A stretch of DNA of 14,321 nt from assembly GCA_016919605.1 (NCBI GenBank), contig JACXTQ010000320.1, forward strand, positions 1-14,321, in the 5' to 3' direction. Within the stretch, counting starts at the first letter, position 1. Each line of letters begins with the position of its first letter. The notes below the pieces were generated by a model. It saw only the letters and a list, made by a program, of their open reading frames with translations, did no database searches and was not told the DNA's origin. Both the position numbers and the translations under genes were made by a program. Source of the DNA: Methylovulum sp. (GTDB lineage: Bacteria > Pseudomonadota > Gammaproteobacteria > Methylococcales > Methylomonadaceae). Below, piece by piece: positions 7,658-14,304 of the stretch.

Positions 7658-8061
7658 AAGCCGTCTCAAGATAATAATAGGGATGATAGTCGTGTAAGAA
7701 CCCCTCGAGTGGATTCATTGGCTAGGATAATAGAAAAAAATTAATACTTCTATGAACTATTACCTTTATACTCGATAGGCGGGGTTTTATTTTTATTGGG
7801 CAGGGAACGATTTATCAATAAGTAACTAAAAATATAAAGGCTAGAAGGGCCTAAACTATTTTTCGGGGATAAGTAAGTGATTTAAAAACAAGCCACCTAC
7901 CTTGGATTGACTGGTTTTTTATCGCCTAATAGCAGCACGAACCGCGTAACAAGCCGCTTTTAAGTGGCTAAACGAAAAAATGCAACACACTGTTTTAACT
8001 CGCGTAAATTACGCCCTCGCACTTTACATACCCTAATAACCTTGATCTGGAGCAACGTATT
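7658..8061. other. AT-rich divergent intergenic region
   Basis: This roughly 400-base gap separates the divergent exported-protein and diiron-protein genes and should hold promoters for both. I see a plausible - strand promoter (7727-7756). On the + strand there is a TTGACT at 7907-7912 with no good -10 at normal spacing. The 8-bp direct repeat AACAAGCC occurs at 7887-7894 and 7948-7955, and a small hairpin can form at 7952-7969. No coding sequence, tRNA or known riboswitch was recognised. An open frame starting at 7964 runs into the diiron gene in another frame and is a shadow. Confidence 0.6.
7727..7756 (-). promoter_or_regulatory. Putative promoter of the exported-protein gene
   Basis: Read on the - strand, TTCATA (7756-7751, four of six matches to the -35 consensus) is followed after 18 nt by TATTAT (7732-7727, five of six to the -10 consensus), about 70 nt before the ATG at 7657. 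The surroundings are AT-rich, so chance occurrence is possible. Confidence 0.35.
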
Positions 8062-8955
8062 ATGGCATCACCGAAGTATCTGTCTATTTTTTCACCCGCC
8101 ACCAAGCAACAACGGCAGGAGAATTTTGCCGATTATTGGGAGTTTACCCAAAAACACGGTGGGGAGCTATTTGAAGCCGAAAAGGATTTGGCTAAAAAAA
8201 ATGCGCGTTTGCAGCATTTTAAAGATAATCCGGTTAAGTTGCGCACCCCGTTGGCCGACCCCGAGGCGTTCTACCGTAACTATGTGGTCATGAAAGATGA
8301 TCCTAACGCGTTATCGCCCATTATTTTGATGCTGACCAGCATGTATAAGTTTGCCCGCCATGAATGGGTGGGCATTAAAGGGGCTTGGGATGTGGTGCCG
8401 GATATGGCCCATTCGTACAGTGTCGAAGACAAAATCAGCCGAGTACATCTGGCGGAAGAATTTTGCCATTGGCGCTTATTTGACGAAATGTTGCGTACCT
8501 GCGGTTTGGATAAAGTGGAATGGGTACCCTTGGAGCCGCTGAAAGAATGGGTTTACGAGCAGTTCCCCAAATTGCCCGGCTTTCTGATGGATTCTCCGGC
8601 CTTTGTCACCGAACTGATGGGCGTGACCTACTATTTTCATCTGCACAGCCTGTTCGATAAGCTGTTGGCGGACGAGCCGGAAGTTTGCCAACGTTTGCAT
8701 GAGTTGCTGGATGAAATCACCATTGACGAAATCGCCCATGTCGGCCAACGCCGCAATTTTATTGGCCCAGTAGGCATGAAAGTGTCAAAATGGATGGTGC
8801 GGCCTTTATATAAGCTGTTCTTTGCTGACATCCCCGAAACGGCGATATTGTTTAATATCGAACAAATGGTTAAGGATGGCGAGAGCTTTGATTTTAATGA
8901 AGTTCCTGAACACATGATTGCACAAAGCTGGATACCCTCTTATTGCAAAGCGTAA
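8062..8955 (+). CDS. Soluble ferritin-like diiron protein, function unknown
   Basis: The 297-residue product has no signal peptide or membrane segment and is predicted to be mostly helical. It contains two ExxH motifs, E133-F-C-H136 (in LAEEFCHWRLFDEML) and E223-I-A-H226 (in TIDEIAHVGQRRN), plus candidate single glutamates E101 (in FARHEWVG) and E184 (in AFVTELMGVTYYFH). Together these give the E...ExxH...E...ExxH order of ferritin-like diiron-carboxylate proteins, a set shared by ribonucleotide reductase R2, acyl-ACP desaturases and bacterial multicomponent oxygenases. It is too long for a storage ferritin. An oxygenase or desaturase-like oxidase role is possible, but the substrate is unknown. 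A GGAG lies 10 nt before the ATG. A strong terminator follows, so it forms its own unit within the split ccm cluster. Confidence 0.8.
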   Translation: MASPKYLSIFSPATKQQRQENFADYWEFTQKHGGELFEAEKDLAKKNARLQHFKDNPVKLRTPLADPEAFYRNYVVMKDDPNALSPIILMLTSMYKFARHEWVGIKGAWDVVPDMAHSYSVEDKISRVHLAEEFCHWRLFDEMLRTCGLDKVEWVPLEPLKEWVYEQFPKLPGFLMDSPAFVTELMGVTYYFHLHSLFDKLLADEPEVCQRLHELLDEITIDEIAHVGQRRNFIGPVGMKVSKWMVRPLYKLFFADIPETAILFNIEQMVKDGESFDFNEVPEHMIAQSWIPSYCKA

Positions 8956-8974
8956 TTTAGGCGACAAGCTCCTT

Positions 8975-9016
8975 AGAAAGGTTCAAAGTAGGCGACAGTT
9001 TGCTTTGAACCTTTCT
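8975..9016 (+). terminator. Strong intrinsic terminator after the diiron-protein gene
   Basis: AGAAAGGTTCAAAG (8975-8988) is perfectly complementary to CTTTGAACCTTTCT (9003-9016), giving a 14-bp stem with a 14-nt loop. It is followed at once by TTATTTT. It ends transcription 20 nt past the stop codon and separates this gene from ccmC, which therefore needs its own promoter. Confidence 0.9.
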
Positions 9017-9049
9017 TTATTTTACGGGTAATACGTTTTTGATTTCTTT

Positions 9050-9055
9050 TAAAAT
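9050..9055 (+). promoter_or_regulatory. Possible -10 box for ccmC
   Basis: TAAAAT lies 11 nt before the ccmC ATG, after the strong terminator, where a promoter is expected. No convincing -35 box is seen at normal spacing, and the leader would be very short or absent. The promoter could instead lie elsewhere in the 50-nt gap. Confidence 0.25.
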
Positions 9056-9066
9056 AGTCTATTGTT

Positions 9067-9831
9067 ATGTTTTTAATTCCTGATCCGGTCGGTCGGTTTT
9101 TTCACCGCATGGCTTCGCCGCCACATTTTTACGCATTCACTGAAAAGCTGATGCCTTGGTTGGTGGGGATTTTTTTAATGTTGCTGGCTTGTGGTTTATA
9201 TGGCGGCTTATACCTAGCGCCGCCCGATTATCAGCAAGGTGACAGCTACCGTATCATTTACATCCATGTGCCCAGCGCGTGGATGTCCTTGTTCATTTAT
9301 ATGGTCATGGCGACCACAGGTGCTATTGGCTTAATTTGGCGTATCAAACTGGCCGAAATTGTCGCCATCAGCAGTGCCTCCGTGGGGGCGAGCTTTACCT
9401 TTATCGCCTTAGTGACCGGCTCGCTATGGGGTAAGCCCATGTGGGGAGCCTGGTGGGTCTGGGATGCACGGTTAACTTCCGAATTGGTCTTACTGTTTTT
9501 GTACTTGGGCGTAATAGGTTTGTATAACGCGATAGACGACAAACGCACCGCCTCCAAAGCCGTGGCGATTTTGGCTTTAGTCGGTGTAGTCAATATCCCC
9601 ATCATCCATTATTCGGTGGAATGGTGGAGCACCCTGCACCAAGGGCCCACCGTCACCAAAATGGATAAGCCCTCCATCCATGTCAGTATGTTAGTGCCGC
9701 TGTTGCTGATGGCGCTGGCGTTCAAGTTTTATTATGTCATTGCCATGCTACAACGGGCGCGGTTAGAGTTGCTGCAACGCGAACGCACCGCCAATTGGGT
9801 CAAAAAAATGGTCACGGAGCAAGTGCTATGA
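9067..9831 (+). CDS. ccmC: Cytochrome c maturation heme-handling protein CcmC
   Basis: CcmC binds heme at the periplasmic face through its WWD domain and attaches it to CcmE. The 254-residue product has six hydrophobic segments. It carries the tryptophan-rich motif WGAWWVWDARLTSE (126-139), the conserved histidines H67 (in IIYIHVPSAW) and H191 (in WWSTLHQG), equivalent to E. coli H60 and H184, and long stretches nearly identical to E. coli CcmC (SYRIIY, FTFIALVTGS, NIPIIHYSVEWW). The ATG at 9067 gives an N-terminus about 7 residues longer than E. coli; M15 is an alternative start. No strong Shine-Dalgarno is seen. The stop overlaps the ccmD start (ATGA). Confidence 0.97.
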   Translation: MFLIPDPVGRFFHRMASPPHFYAFTEKLMPWLVGIFLMLLACGLYGGLYLAPPDYQQGDSYRIIYIHVPSAWMSLFIYMVMATTGAIGLIWRIKLAEIVAISSASVGASFTFIALVTGSLWGKPMWGAWWVWDARLTSELVLLFLYLGVIGLYNAIDDKRTASKAVAILALVGVVNIPIIHYSVEWWSTLHQGPTVTKMDKPSIHVSMLVPLLLMALAFKFYYVIAMLQRARLELLQRERTANWVKKMVTEQVL

Positions 9832-9992
9832 GCTTGCAAGAATTTTTCGCCATGGGCGGTTACGCCTTTTATGTCTGGACAAGTTACGGCATCTGTTTTC
9901 TGGTGTTGCTGGCTAACGTGGTCTTGCCGATTATCCGGCGTAAACAGTTTTTACGGCAACTGGCACTCAAACAAAAACGGCAAGACTTATAA
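9828..9992 (+). CDS. ccmD: Cytochrome c maturation small membrane protein CcmD
   Basis: CcmD is a small single-pass protein that stabilises the CcmC-CcmE complex and helps release holo-CcmE. This 54-residue product starts at the ATG overlapping the ccmC stop. It has the typical MGGYAFYVWTSYG motif, one membrane segment (about 17-35) and a basic cytoplasmic tail (IIRRKQFLRQLALKQKRQ). An upstream in-frame TTG would add 11 residues translated from within ccmC and is unlikely to be the start. ccmE follows 11 nt later. Confidence 0.93.
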   Translation: MSLQEFFAMGGYAFYVWTSYGICFLVLLANVVLPIIRRKQFLRQLALKQKRQDL

Positions 9993-10003
9993 CAATCAGC
10001 ATT

Positions 10004-10444
10004 ATGAAACCAGCAAGACGACAACGCTTAATCTTAATCTCGTTAATGGTCGCAGGTGCCGCCTTGGCAACCGCCTTCGCGCTGAAATCCTTTAACGAAA
10101 ACCTCATGTACTTTTTTTCCACCACCGATGTCAACGCGGGCAAAGCCCCTAAAGACGCGTTGTTCCGCTTAGGCGGCATGGTCGTTAAAGGCTCGGTGCA
10201 ACGCCCAGGTGACGGCCTGACCGTCCATTTTAAATTGACCGATTTCAGCAAGGAAGTTGCGGTGGAATACACCGGCATCCTACCCGACTTGTTCCGCGAA
10301 GGCCAAGGCATTGTCGCCAACGGCAAACTGGACAGCCGAGGCGTGTTTGTCGCCGAGGAAGTGCTGGCCAAACATGACGAGAACTACATGCCGCCAGAGG
10401 TTAAGGCGAGTTTGAAAGCCGCCGCAGAGCAAAAAAAGCCATAA
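10004..10444 (+). CDS. ccmE: Cytochrome c maturation heme chaperone CcmE
   Basis: CcmE is a membrane-anchored periplasmic chaperone that binds heme covalently through a histidine and carries it to CcmF. The 146-residue product has a basic N-terminus and one membrane anchor (about 8-28). An OB-fold beta domain (about 45-125) follows, including the LGGMVVKGSVQR and LPDLFREGQG segments. The heme motif KHDENYMPPEV provides H124 (E. coli H130) and Y128 (E. coli Y134). The lysine- and alanine-rich tail is normally flexible. The next gene is normally ccmF; here a two-gene ATPase-PIN cassette begins 29 nt later. Confidence 0.97.
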   Translation: MKPARRQRLILISLMVAGAALATAFALKSFNENLMYFFSTTDVNAGKAPKDALFRLGGMVVKGSVQRPGDGLTVHFKLTDFSKEVAVEYTGILPDLFREGQGIVANGKLDSRGVFVAEEVLAKHDENYMPPEVKASLKAAAEQKKP

Positions 10445-10473
10445 GCCATTCACTTTAGGTTAAATAAGATACG

Positions 10474-11823
10474 ATGCTAACCGAATTACACGTTGCAAAT
10501 TTTAAAGCATGGCAAGCCTTAGATATTCAACTAGGACGTGTCACGGGTTTATTTGGCACAAACAGTTCGGGTAAGACCAGCATCTTGCAATTTTTGTTGC
10601 TATTAAAGCAGACTAAAAATGCGACGGATAGGGGGATAGTTTTAGATTTAGGTAGCCAAGGCCAGTTGGTTAATTTGGGTACGTTTAAGGATTTGATTTA
10701 TGGGCATAACGAAAGCTTGCCTTTAACATGGAAAATAAAATGGAAGCTGGATGAGGCATCAAAAAACTTTAAATCCAGACGCATTCTAAGGCGTGTAAGT
10801 AATGCCATTGATTTGGAAACAAATGCAGAAATTTTATTTAAAGATAAAGAAATGAAAATGCATTTTTTAAGCTATCATTTTGATTTTCTTTGTTTTGAAA
10901 TGAAGTTAAAAAATAGGGGTTATGAATTTATAGCCGCCAATAATCGAAATAATGTTGTATATAAACATACGTCTGATGTAAATAAATCTCCTAGCAGTAA
11001 AACCCACTTACTTACAGGCAAAAAGTATTTGTCTGGGTTGGATTCAGATAGAATTTTATCAGTAATCGAATCTGCATACGAAGACATGATGGATCAAATC
11101 TACTACCTTGGCCCGTTACGCGAATATCCAAAACGCGAATATCAATGGTCGGGTTCAGGCCTAACAGATGTAGGCTATCGTGGCGAAGGGACAATTAATG
11201 CCATATTGTCCGCCACCTTTCGCGGGGAAACCAGAACCCTAAGCGATACGGACGAGCCTAAGCCTTTTCAGGAAATCATTGCCTATTGGCTTAAACAATT
11301 AGGTTTGATCCATACCTTTGCCATTAAAGAACTTGCCGAAGGTTCCAGCTTATATCGGGCGATAGTCAAACGCGACCCAGAAAGCCCCGAAGCGTTTTTG
11401 ACCGATGTCGGTTTCGGTGTTTCCCAAGTGTTACCTGCTTTGGTCTTGCTTTATTATGTACCGGAAGGCAGTACGGTATTGATGGAGCAGCCGGAAATTC
11501 ACTTACACCCTTCGGTGCAAAGCGGCCTTGCCGATGTGATTTTGCAAGTAGCACAACACCGGAATATCCAGGTCATAGTCGAAAGCCATAGCGAGCATTT
11601 ATTAAGGCGTTTCCAGCGGCGTGTCGCCGAAGCGCAATACCCAGCCGAAGACATAAAGCTTTATTTTTGTGCAAATAGCCAAGGTAAGGCGACCTTAGCC
11701 GATTTGGACATTGATGAGTTCGGCGAGATCAGAAATTGGCCGGAAAACTTTTTTGGTGATGAAATGGCGGAAATTGCCGCCACCCGTACCGCAGCATTGA
11801 AACGAAAAATGCAGGCCGTTTAG
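10474..11823 (+). CDS. DUF3696-type AAA/ABC-like ATPase, predicted partner of the PIN nuclease
   Basis: The 449-residue product starts with MLTELHVANFKAWQ, the usual opening of SMC/RecF-like AAA ATPases of the OLD group. It has Walker A GTNSSGKTS (28-36), a signature-like DVGFGVSQVLPAL (311-323), a Walker B region VLMEQPEIHLHP (335-346) and ESHSEHLLRR (370-379), the junction typical of DUF3696 proteins as I recall that family. The usual DE of Walker B is replaced by E338-Q339, which I believe is common in this family. The stretch at 10801-10980, between Walker A and the signature, is only about 25% GC, far below its surroundings. The gene lies 29 nt after ccmE, and its stop is 3 nt from the next ATG, so it is translated with the PIN gene. 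ATPases of this type in PARIS or Septu-like systems act as sensors or scaffolds for a nuclease; that role is inferred here. Confidence 0.85.
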   Translation: MLTELHVANFKAWQALDIQLGRVTGLFGTNSSGKTSILQFLLLLKQTKNATDRGIVLDLGSQGQLVNLGTFKDLIYGHNESLPLTWKIKWKLDEASKNFKSRRILRRVSNAIDLETNAEILFKDKEMKMHFLSYHFDFLCFEMKLKNRGYEFIAANNRNNVVYKHTSDVNKSPSSKTHLLTGKKYLSGLDSDRILSVIESAYEDMMDQIYYLGPLREYPKREYQWSGSGLTDVGYRGEGTINAILSATFRGETRTLSDTDEPKPFQEIIAYWLKQLGLIHTFAIKELAEGSSLYRAIVKRDPESPEAFLTDVGFGVSQVLPALVLLYYVPEGSTVLMEQPEIHLHPSVQSGLADVILQVAQHRNIQVIVESHSEHLLRRFQRRVAEAQYPAEDIKLYFCANSQGKATLADLDIDEFGEIRNWPENFFGDEMAEIAATRTAALKRKMQAV

Positions 11824-11826
11824 CCA

Positions 11827-12300
11827 ATGGTGGAAAATTTCGTCATTGACACCAATGTGGCGATTAGTGCGAACGGTGTAAATACCCACGCCTCTTTCGC
11901 TTGTCAATTGGCCTGTATCGAGCTATTGATGGCCTGTAAAAACCTACCCATTGCTATTGATGAAACCGGGTTAATTATGGATGAGTATAAAAGACATTTA
12001 AGCCACGCCGGTCAACCAGGGGTTGGTGATATGTTTTTTAAATATTTGCATGATTACCAATATACTAGCGATAACATCCTCTTAGTTACCATCACTCAAT
12101 CAGATGATGGTGGCAGGGGGTTTGCCGAATTGCCCAGTAATTCGCTTGACGCATCAGACCGTAAATTTCTGGCCACTGCCGTGGTTGCCAAAGCAATCCT
12201 TGTCAACGCCACCGATAGTGATTGGGCCCAGCAGCATGAATTGCTCGAATCCTTGCACATTAAGATTAAACAATTGTGTCCAGAGCATAGCTGTAAGTGA
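11827..12300 (+). CDS. PIN-domain nuclease, predicted effector of the ATPase-PIN pair
   Basis: The 157-residue product begins with FVIDTNVAISAN, the classic PIN-domain first strand with D8. Further acidic residues fit the PIN metal site: E53 in LIMDEYKRHL, D111 in LDASDRKFLATAVVA, and D130/D132 in VNATDSDW. PIN domains are metal-dependent RNases, as in VapC toxins that cut tRNA or rRNA. The protein is longer than most VapC toxins and has no VapB-like antitoxin gene beside it; the neighbour 3 nt upstream is the ATPase instead. The spacing implies translational coupling and a functional pair. The target, and whether it is held inactive by the ATPase, are not visible. ccmF starts 57 nt later with no terminator between. 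Confidence 0.85.
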   Translation: MVENFVIDTNVAISANGVNTHASFACQLACIELLMACKNLPIAIDETGLIMDEYKRHLSHAGQPGVGDMFFKYLHDYQYTSDNILLVTITQSDDGGRGFAELPSNSLDASDRKFLATAVVAKAILVNATDSDWAQQHELLESLHIKIKQLCPEHSCK

Positions 12301-12357
12301 CTACCCTCATTATCAGCAATAACTTTATCCATCCCAATCAGTAATACCAGGATTCCA

Positions 12358-14304
12358 ATGATCCCAGAACTAGGCCACTTTTCCCTTATCCTCGCCCTGT
12401 GTATGGCACTGGTGCTGGGTACTGTACCCATTATCGGCGCTTTCCGGGCCCAAGCGGGCTGGATAGCCGTAGCACGGCCCGCCGCTTTTGCACAGTTATT
12501 GTTCATTGCTATTGCTTACGGTTGTTTGACCTATAGCTGCATTGTCCATGATTTTTCCGTGGCTTATATCGCCCATAACTCCAATACCGCCCTGCCGGTG
12601 TTATACCTGATTTCAGGCGTATGGGGGGCGCATGAAGGCTCGTTATTGCTATGGGCTTTAGTGTTGGCGTGTTGGACGGGTTTGGTGGCGCAGTTTAGCA
12701 AAACCATCCCCGAAGCCACGGTGGCACGGGTGTTGGGGGTAATGGGCTTGGTGTCCATCGGCTTTTTGTTGTTCTTGCTGCTCACTTCTAACCCGTTTGA
12801 ACGCCTGTTTCCGGCCCCCCTGGAAGGACGGGATTTGAACCCCTTACTACAAGACCCCGGTTTGGCGATCCATCCGCCGATGCTGTACATGGGCTATGTT
12901 GGCTTTTCGGTCGCCTTTGCTTTTGCCATTGCCGCGCTATTGGAAGGCCGTTTGGATGCCGCTTGGGCCCGCTGGTCGCGGCCTTGGACGAATATGGCGT
13001 GGATGTTTCTGACCTTAGGCATAGCCTTGGGCAGTTGGTGGGCATATTACGAACTAGGCTGGGGCGGCTGGTGGTTTTGGGACCCGGTTGAAAACGCCTC
13101 GTTTATGCCTTGGCTGGTCGGCACGGCGTTAATGCACTCGCTGGCGGCGACCGAAAAACGCGGCGTATTTAAAACGTGGACGGTGTTATTGGCGATTTTT
13201 GCCTTTTCCTTAAGCCTGTTAGGAACCTTCTTAGTACGCTCTGGGGTATTGACCTCCGTCCATGCTTTTGCCAGTGATCCGGCACGCGGCTTGTTTATCT
13301 TAGTGTTTTTAGGCGTAGTGGTTGGCGGCTCCTTGTTGCTGTACGCCATCCGCGCCCCTTACGTCAAAAGCAGTGCGACTTTTGAGCTGGCCTCAAAAGA
13401 ATCGGCGATTTTACTCAACAACGTGTTGCTGGTAGTCACTGCCTCCAGCATTTTGCTGGGTACGTTGTACCCGTTGGTCATTGACGCTCTGGGCTTGGGC
13501 AAGATTTCCGTGGGCCCCCCGTATTTTAACGCCGTGTTCATTCCGCTGATGGCGCCCTTGTCGATTGCCGTCGGTTTAGGGGTGTTAATGCGCTGGAAAA
13601 AAGATAATTTGGCGACCTTAGGTGCGCGTTTGCGCTGGATTATCGGCAGCTGTGTCGCAGGGGGGCTCGTTATACCCGTGCTGATGCCGTTTTATTCATG
13701 GGGTGCGGTATTGGGTTTGACCTTAGCCTTATGGACAACGGCCATTGCCGTATTGGCCTTTAGTGAGCGTTTGAGCCCCAAAGGCTGGTCATGGCAACGG
13801 CTGACGGCTATCCCAGCGGGTTTTTATGGTATGACCCTCGCCCACTTAGGCATTGCCGTGTTCGTCACTGGCATTACCCTAACCTCGGTGTACAGCGTTG
13901 AAAAAGACGTGCGGATGGCCCCTGATGACACACTGGATATGTCGGGCTATCTCTTCGAATTTCACGGGGTCAAACAAACCCAAGGGATCAATTATGTCGC
14001 CCAACAGGCGTTTGTCACCGTTAGCCATAATGGCCAGCAAGTCGCACAACTGGAACCGCAAAAGCGCGTCTATCAGGTGCAGACCATGCCTATGACCGAA
14101 GCGGCGATTGATGCGGGCTTGTTTCGGGATTTATTTGTCGCCATTGGTGAACCGCTAGGCGATCAAGGTGCTTGGAGTTTGCGGATTTATTATAAGGCTT
14201 TTATCCGCTGGATTTGGCTAGGGGCGTTGTTTATGGCGGCTGGCGGCCTATGTGCGGCGTGTGACAAACGTTATCGGATCAAAAAACTACCAACAGGTGA
14301 CTAA
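12358..14304 (+). CDS. ccmF: Cytochrome c heme lyase subunit CcmF
   Basis: CcmF receives heme from holo-CcmE and, with CcmH (and CcmI or CcmG), ligates it to the CxxCH motif of apocytochromes in the periplasm. The 648-residue product is full length and has many membrane segments (roughly 13-15). The WWD motif GWGGWWFWDPVENASFMPW (about 234-252) is intact. Four conserved histidines are present: H172 (LAIHPPM), H260 (LMHSL), H302 (SVHAFASDP) and H496 (LAHLGI), matching the positions of E. coli H173, H261, H303 and H491. A large soluble loop near the C-terminus precedes the last membrane helix. AGGA lies 5 nt before the ATG at 12358. The gene is preceded by the PIN gene rather than ccmE; ccmG/H would be expected just beyond the window. 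Confidence 0.97.
   Translation: MIPELGHFSLILALCMALVLGTVPIIGAFRAQAGWIAVARPAAFAQLLFIAIAYGCLTYSCIVHDFSVAYIAHNSNTALPVLYLISGVWGAHEGSLLLWALVLACWTGLVAQFSKTIPEATVARVLGVMGLVSIGFLLFLLLTSNPFERLFPAPLEGRDLNPLLQDPGLAIHPPMLYMGYVGFSVAFAFAIAALLEGRLDAAWARWSRPWTNMAWMFLTLGIALGSWWAYYELGWGGWWFWDPVENASFMPWLVGTALMHSLAATEKRGVFKTWTVLLAIFAFSLSLLGTFLVRSGVLTSVHAFASDPARGLFILVFLGVVVGGSLLLYAIRAPYVKSSATFELASKESAILLNNVLLVVTASSILLGTLYPLVIDALGLGKISVGPPYFNAVFIPLMAPLSIAVGLGVLMRWKKDNLATLGARLRWIIGSCVAGGLVIPVLMPFYSWGAVLGLTLALWTTAIAVLAFSERLSPKGWSWQRLTAIPAGFYGMTLAHLGIAVFVTGITLTSVYSVEKDVRMAPDDTLDMSGYLFEFHGVKQTQGINYVAQQAFVTVSHNGQQVAQLEPQKRVYQVQTMPMTEAAIDAGLFRDLFVAIGEPLGDQGAWSLRIYYKAFIRWIWLGALFMAAGGLCAACDKRYRIKKLPTGD

Noticed and set aside
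7658..7669. TTG start extending the exported protein by four residues
   Set aside because: The ATG at 7657 has a better placed Shine-Dalgarno and gives a standard MKK signal peptide.
7964..8293. 109-codon + strand open frame overlapping the diiron gene start
   Set aside because: Its second half is the diiron gene read in another frame; the diiron frame has GGAG, conserved-looking motifs and a terminator.
9795..9827. TTG start extending CcmD by 11 residues
   Set aside because: The ATG at 9828 overlaps the ccmC stop in the usual ATGA arrangement and gives the normal CcmD length and N-terminus.
11827..12300. Reading the PIN gene as a VapC toxin of a VapBC pair
   Set aside because: No small DNA-binding antitoxin gene lies upstream; the coupled neighbour is a 449-residue ATPase, and the protein is longer than typical VapC.
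12096..12506. 136-codon - strand open frame across the PIN-ccmF junction
   Set aside because: Antisense to two well supported genes and low in complexity.
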